Shown here one piece after another: positions 34,280-45,370 of a DNA stretch of 64,000 bases. The notes below the pieces were generated by a model. That model had not been told where the DNA came from. It saw nothing but the letters and a program-made list of their open reading frames with translations, and did not search any database. The stretch is from Sciurus carolinensis (taxonomy: Eukaryota; Chordata; Mammalia; Rodentia; Sciuridae), in contig NC_062228.1 in assembly GCF_902686445.1 (NCBI RefSeq), forward strand, positions 67,808,648 to 67,872,647. Reading direction: 5' to 3'. Each line of letters opens with the position of its first letter. Position 1 is the first letter of the stretch. The translations under genes were made by a program, and so were the position numbers.

Positions 34280-35425
34280 CTGTTTCTAGGACGCTAGTGC
34301 TAGTTTTGTTCTGTGGATCTGTATTGTGACATTGGGTATTGCGGTGCCTCCATCATTGCCCTTTTAGTTCAAGATTGGTTTAGCTATTTGAGTCTTTATG
34401 CTTCGTTTGACTGTTAGGATTTTCTTTTCAGTTCGCTGAAGAATGTCCTTGGTATTTTGATGGAGATTGCATTGAATACCTGTATTGTTTTGGGCGCATG
34501 ATCATTTTAACAGTATTGATTGTGTCTATGGCCATGGATGGTCTTTCTGTCTTCTACTAAAGAAGGGCAGAAACTTTTAGTCAGCTCTTCTTCCAACACA
34601 GGATAATATACTGAACACATAAAGAACTAAAAACACATCACCAATAAAATTTAAATCAACCAATGGGCAAACAACCTGAAAGCATTTCTCAAAAGACATA
34701 TCAAAGGCAATAATCACATGAGAAATATTCAATATATTTAGCCAACAGGAAACTGGAAATTAAAACTACATTGAGATTCCATCCCACCCCAGTCGGAATG
34801 GTAGCTATCAAGATTACAGAGAACAATGATTGCTGGTGAGATGAGGAGTTTGTGGAAATGTAAATGAATGCACCCATACTGAAATCACTGTGGAGGTTCC
34901 TCAAATACTAAGCAGAACTACCATATGATCATCTAAGCACTGCTGGGCATGTACCCGAAGGACTACAGCCAGCATGCCATGGAGACAGGAGCACACCTGT
35001 ATCCAGTGTGTCACAATTCACAGTAGCTGAGTCATGGACTCAGTCCAAGGTCCCATCAGCACATGAGTGGATTAAGACATTTTGGAACAAATACACAATG
35101 GAGTTTTATTCTGTCATAAATAATAACAAAATCATGTTATTTTTAGCACGATGGTGGAATTGAAGATCATCACATTAAGTAAAACAAGTGAGACTCACAA
35201 AGACATGTTTCCCACATTTTCCCTCATGGGGAGTCTAGAGAGGGGGAAAGTTAACATGAACGTAACAGGGAGAATATTAGGGAAGAGGAAGGGGATCCGA
35301 GGCTGGTAAGGAAAAAATCATGGAGGGTAACGGGGGTGGATATGGTCCACATATGCACCAGTGTGTGGCATGAAACCCGTTATTCTCTATGATTTAAGTG
35401 TATTAATAAGAAAGAAGCATGTGCT
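34280..35425 (+). mobile_element. Old L1 3' half with inverted 5' end
   Basis: 34280-34560 is ORF2-derived but reads on the minus strand ('tggagattgcattgaatacc', 'catggatggtctttctgtct'). From about 34580 to 35425 the ORF2 C-terminal part and 3' UTR read on the plus strand ('aaaactacattgagattcca', 'tggagttttattctgtcata'). An inverted 5' part joined to a correctly oriented 3' part is the result expected from twin priming. The copy is well diverged. Confidence 0.7.
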
Positions 35426-36985
35426 TTTCATCACAGACATTTAAAAACCGCCACTAGTCAGCAAAAGGCACAGTAAGTTCCAAACTCTCATCCTGGGGTC
35501 ATTTTCTAACCCAGTATTTTTGTGGATAGCTGAGGACCAGGAGGGCAGCAGACCCGGGTGCAAAGTCCTGACCATGGGAAAGGAGGGGACATGAGACTGA
35601 CTCAGCAAGGAAGGAGAGCAGGGCTCTTCCACAGATACAGGTGCTCCACCCGGGTCATATCTCTCTGAAACCTGTGCCTGGGCACCATGAACTGGCACAG
35701 CATGGTGGCCAACTAACTGAACACCTTTGTTCATCCAAGGGAGTCTGGGATGTGCCAGGTCAATTGGTAGGCAGGCTAGGTGGAAGTGCTGACCAGGTGA
35801 TCAGTAGGGCAAGAGGGCCCCAGCGCTAGGGCAGTTAGTGCTGCTTCTCGTAAGTGCTGACCACATGACTCCTCAGCTGGGTGGCCTTGAGAAGAGCTGG
35901 TATTTGTCTCTCTCTGTGTCTGGGGGAACCCAGGGTGGCAGTGCCAATGCTGGGCTCGCATTCTTCTTCCCTGCAGATCCAATCCCTTTCCTGGTACAGA
36001 TATCCAGATCCACTGCATCTGTTCAAGTCAATCTCCAAGGTTCTGCTGCTTCAGGCCTTTGAGTCTCTCACTTGGGCTGCCCGATCTCTACCCTGTGACC
36101 GTCAGGATTGTGTTTGCATTTCTGTGCATCCTTAGTGACCTTCCTGCTCCTATCTGATCTTAGTAACTCGAGACTTGTTTTTCCTTTGATGAGTTTAGAG
36201 TTTTGTTCATTTTCTGGATCCTTCCAAACATCTGACATGCCCTCCTGCTGACGATCTATGTTGATTTTCCTTCCACATTTCCTGTGACTTTTCTCTTTAC
36301 TTGTAACTCAGCCTCAGGTTCAGCTAGCTCTTCTTTTTCTAGCTCCCTAAGGTGGACTGACAGCAGGTTAACTTGGCTTCTGTACTCATGTTTACATGGG
36401 CTGCTGCAGATTCAAACTTCCTTCTGATCACTACCTTCAAGTTGCCCCCATACTTGAAAGTATTGCATTTCTGTCTTTGTCTCAAAAGACAATCATCTCA
36501 CGCTGCTGCCAACTATTGCATCCTAATTGGAAAAACACTCATGAGAGCAGCTGACAGGGTCGCAGCTCTGAGCTTGCAAAGGGCCATCAGAAACTGCGTG
36601 GGTTCTGTGACACCAGAGTGCAGTGTCCTTTCCGGGAATATGGTTGCAGGGTAACTGGTGACTGCAGAGCTACCGTCTGCATGTGAAATTGAGGGCATCA
36701 CAAAAAGCACATTGTGTAAAGGGCTGACAGATGCCAATCAAGGATTTATTATAAATCAGGAACTGAGGTGGAGAAGCAATTACTCAGGTTGTACAGTGTA
36801 AATGTGCAGGTTTTAGGGAAATTTGAGAGAGATTCTGAGGTTAGAATGTGAGGATGAAGCCCAGGACACCCTGTGCTGAAAATTCAGTCACATTGGAAGT
36901 CATTTGTCTTTAAAATCTGCTTCCTTTTCTTTCTGAGAGACCTGAAGCAGGCCCTACTTACAGAAAGAGAGATTTAGATAGATGT
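35426..36985. other. Non-coding stretch with a possible old minus-strand L1 fragment
   Basis: 36130-36460 shows weak similarity to the complement of L1 ORF2 ('ctgatcttagtaactcgaga', 'gctcttctttttctagctcc'). No gene seen in the rest. Confidence 0.35.
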
Positions 36986-38239
36986 CATGGTGTGGACATG
37001 CACAGCAGGTCACTGGAAGGCTCCCAGGCCAGGGAGGGTGTGGAGCAAGGTGGATAGGAATTGCCACACTCTCTCTAGCTCTGGTTCAGCAGGGACTCAC
37101 CAGGTCCCTTCTCCTCTGCCCAGCTGTCAGGCTGAGGCTCAGACCCTGGGAAACAGATTTGGGTTCCTGGCAGTTGGAGGTAGATGTGAGGAACAGTCAG
37201 GAGAGAAGACATGCTTTATTTGGAGGCAACACCAGCCCCAGCCCCAACCCAGCCCAGATCCAGCACCACCACCAATCCCTACCCCAGCTCTATCCACAGC
37301 CCAGCCCTGGTCCCAGTCCAACCACAGCCCAGCCCAGCCCCAACCCCAATGCTGCCCCAGATCAAGTCCAGCACTGTCCCGGTATAATCTCAGACCAGCC
37401 CCAGCCCCAGCTTCAGGCCCAGCCCTGCCCCATCCAAATGTTCTGGCCACCAGATACTCCCTTCCCTGGAGGCCATAATTTGATTCATGTCTGGCCTCAT
37501 GCTGGGGCCTCTCACGAGCCCACAACCCTCTGCTGCTGCTCCACTCCACAATCAGCCTCACCTGAACCCATCTTCCCCAGGACTGGGTCTGAAGATTCCC
37601 AGCACTTCCTGTCTGACCACTTTCTACCCTTCAATTCTGACCATTGTTAGCTCACAGTTGTCCTATGGATGACTCAGCAAGGTCACTCCATCCTGACATG
37701 GTGTCCTTCTGACTGAGGTCTGCCTGGCCTCTGGGATGGAGAAATGCAGTCTCTCATCTGACAGGAAACCCCTGCAGTATCCAATGCTGGCATGGCTTCA
37801 GGCTCTCCAGGCCACTCTGGCCCTTGCACGTGCTCTCCAATCCCACTTCTTCCTGTTTTCTGTGGGATCTGGCAGTCCGTCCCACCTCTAGGACACTGAT
37901 CTAGTTGCAGGACCATGATGGTTAACCTGTGTCTAAAGAGGAGAGCTTTGTGGACACCCCAGCCCATGGAAGCTCACCACAACTGCTACCATTCAGGTAG
38001 CCCCAGAGCTTCGATATCTAGCACTGTGATGTTCATTCTCCAAGGAGACAATGGAGAGAAATTGCATCAGTGTCTGCATTGTGACTCAGGCACTGCAAGG
38101 ATCCCAGACTCCTTCACAACCAGTGATGGATGGGGCCTTCTGCAATGGGCACATGTCCTGAGGAGCTCTTGCTGGGAATATGACACCATCCAGCAACCAG
38201 AAGAAACAGGAAATGGAAGGAGGTCAGGAAGCATAACCC
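36986..38239. other. Non-coding stretch with a (CCCAGCC)n-like degenerate repeat
   Basis: A low-complexity CCCAGC-rich tract lies at about 37222-37430 (repeated CAGCCC / CCAGCC). The proline-rich open frames over it are a by-product of that composition. Nothing else can be assigned. Confidence 0.5.
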
Positions 38240-39181
38240 TTAGAGCTCTCTGACTGTGCCTGGACAGATTGTCCACTGACAGCAGCATCCAGAGTAGAGC
38301 CTGGAAACTGAGGTGTAGTGACCAAGGAGCAGAAAGGGACAGAAGGCTGGCAAACATGCGGCCATTGCCACATTGGTGTGGACCAACCACCTCATGGATT
38401 CTTCCAGGAGAGCCATGTATGTGCTCAAGATGGCGGAGGTCAAGTACGAGAGCACAAAGCTGCTCACCAGGGCGAGGATGCTGTGGGTGGCCCTGCTCTC
38501 AGGAACAGACCTGGAAGGCAAGGACCTGTGGATGTGCTGGACCCTCTTCTTATGTCTGGACAGGACAACTACCATGGAGCCACTGGCCCACATCATGAGT
38601 CCCAAACACAGGATATCAGTGGAGGCCAACAGGGCTGAATAAAATGTAGCAAATTGTCTCCTGGGACTTCTGACAGCACAATAACCAAAATCCCTCACCC
38701 CAGTGAGATTTCTCCCGCCCCTTATGTCCATCACATTGATGGGAATCCGGGCGTTCACCAGCAGGTGCAGGACCCAGCACAGGCACAGGGAGGGCCGGAT
38801 GAACGTGGGGGCTCTGACCCTGAGCTGCGCCCACTTGGAGTTACTGGGGCTGATGGTGATGGCCTGAAAGATACTCAAGAGGCATGTGGAGCCAAGCGAT
38901 ACCCCCCTGGCCACTCTGTGGAAATAGAAGACAAGTTTACAAGCGACGTCATCTAGGGAATTATCCAGGCCGAAGGCCGCCATTGTCTGAGGGACTCCTT
39001 TACAGAGGAGAGCCATGAAGTTGGCCCAGGCCAGGTTCCTGAGAATCAGATCTGTGGGCTTCACCCTGTTCCCAGCGAGGTCACTGAGCACAGCACAGCA
39101 GAGGAAGGTAGAGTTGCCCAGGATGCCCACTGCAGTCTGGAACAGGAAGACGAGTCCAACAGCCAACTCTCTAGAAGCCAT
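38240..39181 (-). CDS. Vomeronasal type-1 receptor (V1R), intact single coding exon
   Basis: This is a 313-residue V1R, the usual family length. It is a seven-helix receptor expected in the membrane of vomeronasal sensory neurons. The first segment holds FLFQTAVGILGN (12-23). The second has the VKPTDLILRNLAWAN signature at 40-54. Cys81 lies before the third segment and Cys168 in the second extracellular loop. The third segment ends in the family-typical LLSIFQAITISP (101-112). Asn158 (NLT) is the conserved glycosylation site of that loop. RATHSILALVSSFVLSY marks the sixth segment and ACLPAFCPFLLL the seventh, followed by a short tail. The gene is convergent with the V1R at 23688, about 14 kb away. 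No lesion is visible, so it may be functional. Confidence 0.92.
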   Translation of the reverse strand: MASRELAVGLVFLFQTAVGILGNSTFLCCAVLSDLAGNRVKPTDLILRNLAWANFMALLCKGVPQTMAAFGLDNSLDDVACKLVFYFHRVARGVSLGSTCLLSIFQAITISPSNSKWAQLRVRAPTFIRPSLCLCWVLHLLVNARIPINVMDIRGGRNLTGVRDFGYCAVRSPRRQFATFYSALLASTDILCLGLMMWASGSMVVVLSRHKKRVQHIHRSLPSRSVPESRATHSILALVSSFVLSYLTSAILSTYMALLEESMRWLVHTNVAMAACLPAFCPFLLLGHYTSVSRLYSGCCCQWTICPGTVREL

Positions 39182-42100
39182 GTGTCACATTCCTGGGGAG
39201 CGTCCCTCACTTCCAGGGTCAGAGATCCCCTGACACACTCACAGGGTGGTTTTCTTGGCAGTGTGTGCACCACTGTTCTCCCCAACATCCACAACCTCTC
39301 AGTCACCATGAGGCCTGTCTTTCACAGGAGCTGCCTGTTACAATGTGCCCTGCTATGTGGATACAGCTGACTGAGTGGGCACCGTGGCAAAAGCCCCATC
39401 TGCCGCTCTTACCAGGGGCTGACAATTCCCCCAGTGCTGCTGGATAACCCCCAATTGGAATCTCACAGCAACTCTGAATGAGAGTCCCATCTGGTGAGAC
39501 CTCCTTCAGGTGAATGTCCCTGTATCCACAGATGCTGAAGATTTTCCAGTCCTAGCATTGCACTGTCCAGAGGCCAGGACTTGGCAGAGCCCAGGTTGTC
39601 CAACTCAAGGAGCACAGTTACCCCTGCACACATGAGGGCAAGTGACAGTCCCCTCTGCACACCCTTGTCACAGCCAGCATGTGGAAAACATGTCTGTCTT
39701 CCATTTTCCTATGCAGTCTATCTTCTGTTCTGATCTCCTGCTAATTAATTTCCCATTAATCCAACTTAAAGTTGTATAGGCCTATATTATGAGTGCACAA
39801 AATATGAATAAAATCTAAAAATGAAAGAAAAGAGCAAACTTACCTTAATATTGAAATACTGGATGATGTAGATGCTCTGTGTTAGGATGGCATTAGAAGA
39901 CCCTTAACCAATTCATCATGAAATAAAGTATAATTATTAATATCTAGAAAATAGTCAACAATATTTCATCTGTCTGAACATGCCAGGCATGGAGTGGAGC
40001 TCACGTGAATCCTTGTAAGTAGCATGCTTCATATGCAGGTAATGTAATCTCTGCTGTACTACTGTTTGCTAACTGATAGGCCAACCATGGAAGGGACAAT
40101 TCTGTCAGATACCCAGTCTCCAGGTAAGCCCAGAGGGACCTGGAAGAAATGGGCTTTCTCTTCTGTGCAAATGCAGCAGCAGGGATGTGGGTGAATTCTG
40201 GGAGACATTAGAGAGACCTCATTAGGGCCTCCTTAATTGGAACTGCAGGTATCTGATCCTTCTGTGTTTGATGCACATAATAATGAGAAACACCTCCTAT
40301 TGCTCCTGACTTCTAAGAAAGAAAAACAGCCTCTCACTAGCCACTGGTGCATCGAGTAGAGACAGAAACTATCACCTCCCTCTGAACACAGAATCACAGA
40401 TGTGAATATGCACATCATGAGAATGTCCCTCAGCTCTGTAGATATTGCCCTCGAGATTCCCTACATTCTGGGATAAGTGACAGTTTCCCACTGAGCAGCC
40501 TGAGTTTGCCGTGGGAGGGAGGAATGGAGAGCTGGCGAATTCTGAGATGGTCAGGGGCTTGCTGGGAGGAAACCACAGTCAACTGTGGGCAAGAGCCCAG
40601 GAAAAGGACTCAGAAAGCCTCTCACCACAGGTGCCCTCCAGCCTGCCCCAGCCTCAGCAAGGGTCCTCCCCATGTGTGCACTCAGCCCCTGCTGCTCCTG
40701 GGCCCTGAAAGGGAGTAGACCCCTGCAGATAGCAGCCTGACCCAGACTGCAGGACACAATCCTGCCCTCTGCATTCTGTGGACGTGCAAGAAAAGAACTC
40801 ACCTCTGCACACAGCTTGCCTGTGTGGCACTGGTTACCAGGCAGTTCATGGTCAGAGGACAGAGGGCAGGCCCAGAGGTTGGAAGGAGGCACAACCTGAG
40901 GGGAAGTCTTGATATCCTCCCACCTCACCCCCCAAGAGAGCAGACTGAGCCTGCTCAGGATCTGGGCTGACAGGGTCTGCTCAGGGAGTTGAGGTCATCC
41001 CTGAAAAGCACTTGCTCCTGTCAGCAAGCAGGACAGACTTGTAGCTGAGTCTGAGCCTCCCCAGAGGGCCAGGCTGGAAGTGTGGAGTGCTCCCCTCTCC
41101 TGGGAAGTGTGGCTGAGTGGAGCCCAGGGACAGGCATGGGAGCACTGGGGTTCTGAGGAGAGAGGCTGAGAGCAGAAGGCAACTGCTGCACTGCCTTCCT
41201 GAGAATCCCCAAGGTTCAGCTGAGGATCTTTCCAAACTCCCTGATAGATGCACATGCTGGGAAGGAAGGGGAGGGAAGGGAGACAGCCATTCCATGGTAT
41301 CCTGCAGAACCCACCCCTGCCTTGAGCAGAGGGTCTGAAAGTGACCACGGCTGCCTTGTCCAGGGCACGTGGGATGGGGTGGACTGGCACTGCAGAGTGG
41401 GAAGAGGATTGAGGGAGCCAGCCAGTCAGATCTACAGCAGGGCTGGGGTGGTCAGCCTGCTCACTCAGGGTCCTCCCTCCCTCTGCCTTTGAGCACTGCT
41501 GAGTGGTGGGTCTGTGCACAGGCTGACTCCCTCTGAGGCCCCTACAGAGCCGAGGCTGTCTGGCCTCAGGTCTCCTGAGTCCTAACAGACCTGCCTTTAG
41601 TGCCTCAAGTGACTTCACCTTTGTGTGCCTCAGTCTCCCCTGCAGCAGTACTGGGGAGTGACCCAGGTGTGGGAGCCCAGGGTCCACTCCTGGCACAGAG
41701 CAAGTTCTCTGTACATGCAGTGCCTTTCAGCTGGGAGAAGCCTGCAGGCCCAGAGCTTGCTGAGCTGGACTGTGTGAACGAGTCCCCCACCTTCCATGGT
41801 GCAGTGAGCTGGAGCTCATTACTTACCCTTGGGTGTCCCAGGCATCCTCTGCAAAACAGGAAACAGTACAAGTGGCATAGAGAGACACCCAGACCCAGTA
41901 CCCACAGCACGTAGGTTGACCCTGCCCTGGGTAGGTGCCTGGCCTGGAGGGACCACCATCTCTTAGGACAGACAACAAGTACATTCCTGAGAAAGAGCCA
42001 CCCCCACGCACACTGGCACCACCCTCCATCCTGCCTGGATGTGTCCTGCCATCATGATATAGTAACATCAGTGTGGGAAGGAGCTATTATTTCATTGAAG

Positions 42101-44900
42101 ATCACCTTTTGGAAGGAGTGGCCTCCTCCTGGGATTTCAAGAGGATTCTGTGGATGAACAGTCTTGCACGCAGGGTGGAACGTGGAAGCCAGCAGCAGGA
42201 GCATCGTGGCCTGGACTGAGAAGTGCCCTGGCACGCGTCACACTGTCTGGGGCCTGGCCTTCCTCCCAGCCATCCCTCAGCACAGGAGCCTCATCTGCAA
42301 ACTTCTCACAGCTGTGGGAGGGCAGGGAGGTGACACTGGCCTGCTCCCAATACCAAGGCCTTGGTCAGCTCGGATCTCCATCTCAGGGAGCTGGCTGTGT
42401 GTGATCACCCTGCAGTAGAAAGGCTTACAATTCCACTGAAGGACCCCAGTCTCTGTGGCAGCAGGAGTAAGGGTGGTATGGGCACACGCTCTCCTGGGTG
42501 GCTCCAGACTCACAGCTCAGCTAGTGAGCATTCACCTGCTCCCAGATCTGGGCCTCCCTGTGCTACCTTGCCTGACAGCCATCCTGGAGGGAGAGCACCA
42601 TGCTTCCCTCTCTCCCCAAGGATTCACTGCACCAAGGAGGAAAGTCCTCTCTAACCCTGTGAGCAGGCTCAGTTGCCCCTTAAATCTCTCCAAGTAACTC
42701 AGTGCTTGAGGAAAGAGGGCACAGCACTCAGGGTAACCAGGACTCTGGGTCCCATTGAGGCTGAGACTGTGACCTCTTAGGTTCACTCCAAGTGGGTCGA
42801 GCAACCTGCCCATCCTCTCAAATCATTTCATGATTCATCTGTGAAACATCTGGACTCCTTCTTTCACTCAGTTGGCCTCACAGATCCATTTGTCATCTGA
42901 TATCCTCCTGTGACTCCCTTCTTTCCTTTTATTTCAAGTGCTGCTGTGTACACTGGGAAATATGCAGGTCTACATGCTCTGCTTCTCACCTCTTCTCTGC
43001 AGAGGACACTGCACCAGGAGTGGACCCCCCCAGGTCGTACTGCAGCAGGCAGTATCCACTGCCCATCTGGCTGGGCCCTCACCCCTTCCCTTGGCGAGAC
43101 TCACTGCCCCAGGGTCCTCAGAGCCAAGGAGTTACTGCCTGGAGGCCTGCTGGCACCCACTTACTTGCCTACCACAGCCAGGGTCTTATTTTTCCAAGTC
43201 AGCTGATTTTCCCCAAATTCTTATTCCAGCTTCACTTTTCAGTTTTAACTACATAATTTATTTACTGTAATGCAAAAGCTTGAAATCTGATTGCAAAATA
43301 ATAGTTATTTAGAAGCACCCTCATCTCAAAGCTATGGAAAACACTAAGGTTCTTACAATCGATTTCACATCATGTAAACGTGAATGTCATATGATAAGAC
43401 TATAGCATACGTCTACAAGGCTCACTACACAAAGTTCTAATATATTGAATTATTTGGGTGCTTAAAGAACTCTAAAACATTTATTTCATTTAGTATTTTT
43501 ATAGAGAAGAAGGAAGAATCTAAAATACTTATTATGTGACCAATAATAAAAAATTAGAACACATGATGATTATGGAAAATTTTGTATTTTGTGTTAGAAA
43601 AATGCCATTTACTATTTGGTTCATATTTTTATACAGATAGTGAAAGGAAGTGGAGAGGATGGAGCCAAGCAGATGTTGTCTCACACAGAGATGAGCCTTC
43701 TGCATGTGCATGTGTGTGTTTTCTTCCTAGAATGTTTGCTGACATACCAGGCTGAGACGTCTGTCTTTTCCCAAACTGGTACTTAAATGAGACAGCTCCT
43801 CTGTTGACATGTTTTATATATGAAATACGTCAATTCACTTTGTAAGCTCACGGCCACAAATGATGGAGGCAGGAGATGGGAAGCAAACCTCAGATCAGGA
43901 AACTTCCTTCATTCTGCAGTGAAGTCCAATGATCAGGCATGGGAGGGCTCATTTTCTGGGAATGGAGATGCCACCCTCAGGTTACAGAAGAAGTCTGGGT
44001 TTCTGTAGTTTCAGTGCAGATTGAGGATGTCTAGTTTGGACCCTTGGGGGCTGGTTGTACAGGTTAGAACTGTAGCTTAGGAAGGTAGTTGTAAAAAGGT
44101 TGAGACAGTCCAGATCCTGAAGGACGAGTATTCGAATCTTGCCCACTGATTTTCTTTCTCTGGCATCCACTGTTTCTCAGAGTTTCAATATTTTCTGTGC
44201 CTCCATTTAGTTTGCGATGGGGGAATGTCAAAGTTCAGGAACCAGCCTTCAGTATTTGCCTCCTTCCTTCTAGAGGCACTGGGGTTGAGAAGGGGTAAAT
44301 GCTTGCTTTGTGTGGAGATGATGGGGATCAGCCTGGGAAAGGATGAAAGTTTGCTTTATCCCTGCAGGACCCATTGTTATTTGGAAAGGATTCACTGGGA
44401 GAAGTTTAGTGTTTGGTCAACTTCCCCTTCCTCCTCCTGAGCCACACTATCCCTCTGTTTTTCTTTGGGGGCTGTCTTGCAGGAATATTATCTTCCATAG
44501 TCATTCAGGGTTGTATTAGAATTTTTTGGTATCCTTCATTTTACAATATATTTTTTATGGACTCAGATCTGTGAAAATTATCTTCTAGGCTAATGGACTC
44601 AGAAAGGCATGAGCTGAAATTTTCTCATTTATGGGAATAGTCCTCATCAGCTCACCAGTTGGCCAGAAAGACAGTCTGTGCTGGAAAGTGGGACCAGTGT
44701 TTATACCTTCACCTATGTAATGAGTCCTTAGAATTGTTTTTCCTGAAACACTCTAAGGTTATCCAATGCCACATTATTCTTTTTGTACTTTCATGAGGGA
44801 CGTGAGTTTTTGACTAAGTGATGTGTTTCAGTCTTGTATGAAACTGTCTCACCTGTGGTGCCGAGAACCCATTCTGACTGGTCCCAGCATTCTTCACCAG
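39182..44900. other. Long non-coding stretch
   Basis: No gene, RNA or repeat that I can name with confidence. AT-rich islands lie at about 39700-40000 and 43200-43700. The section 40500-42900 is GC-richer with many overlapping short frames on both strands, none with recognisable domains. Confidence 0.4.
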
Positions 44901-45370
44901 TTCCCAGCCTACCTGTGCCCCTTGGCCGAGTCCTGCAGTGTTTCTCTACAAGATGGGTCAGTTCACTCTGCACAATGTCCTCAAGGTCCATCCATGTTGC
45001 AGTGTACTGCAGAATGGCACTCCTTGTTAAGCTGAAAGGATGTTCCTCTGTGTGAGATTCTATCCACTCACCACTCGGGCGACACCGGGTGCTCCCTCCC
45101 CTCGGCTGTGGTTCTGCTCTGAACAGGTGTGTGGTGCCTCTTGGAGGTCCTACCTTTGTTGGTCCCAGTGGTGTCCAGATATGTGATGTATGTGTTGGTT
45201 CCATCTTGGTTTTGGAGGAGCTACCACACTGCTTTCCACAGAAGCCACACCAGCAACCTTCCTCACTGGCACTCGCATTTTTGTTTTGTTTGTTTGGTTG
45301 TTTGTTTTCTCCAATAGTGGCCATCCCTATGTGCACAGGGTGGTCTCCATTTGGTTTTTTTGTGTGTGTG
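44900..45370 (-). mobile_element. Old L1 3' end fragment
   Basis: On the plus strand, 'gtcctcaaggtccatccatg', 'gaggagctaccacactgctt' and 'ccacaccagcaaccttcctc' correspond to the complement of the 3' part of an ancient L1. A short GT run follows at 45360-45373. Confidence 0.55.

Noticed and set aside
36982..37650. 222-codon plus-strand frame rich in proline and glutamine
   Set aside because: It covers the CCCAGC-rich low-complexity tract. Other frames on both strands are open too, and no domain is seen.
38269..38956. Plus-strand frames opposite the second V1R
   Set aside because: They are antisense shadows of the V1R coding exon.
40500..42900. Many overlapping frames in a GC-richer stretch
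   Set aside because: No domains, no consistent codon pattern and equal openness on both strands. Explained by base composition.
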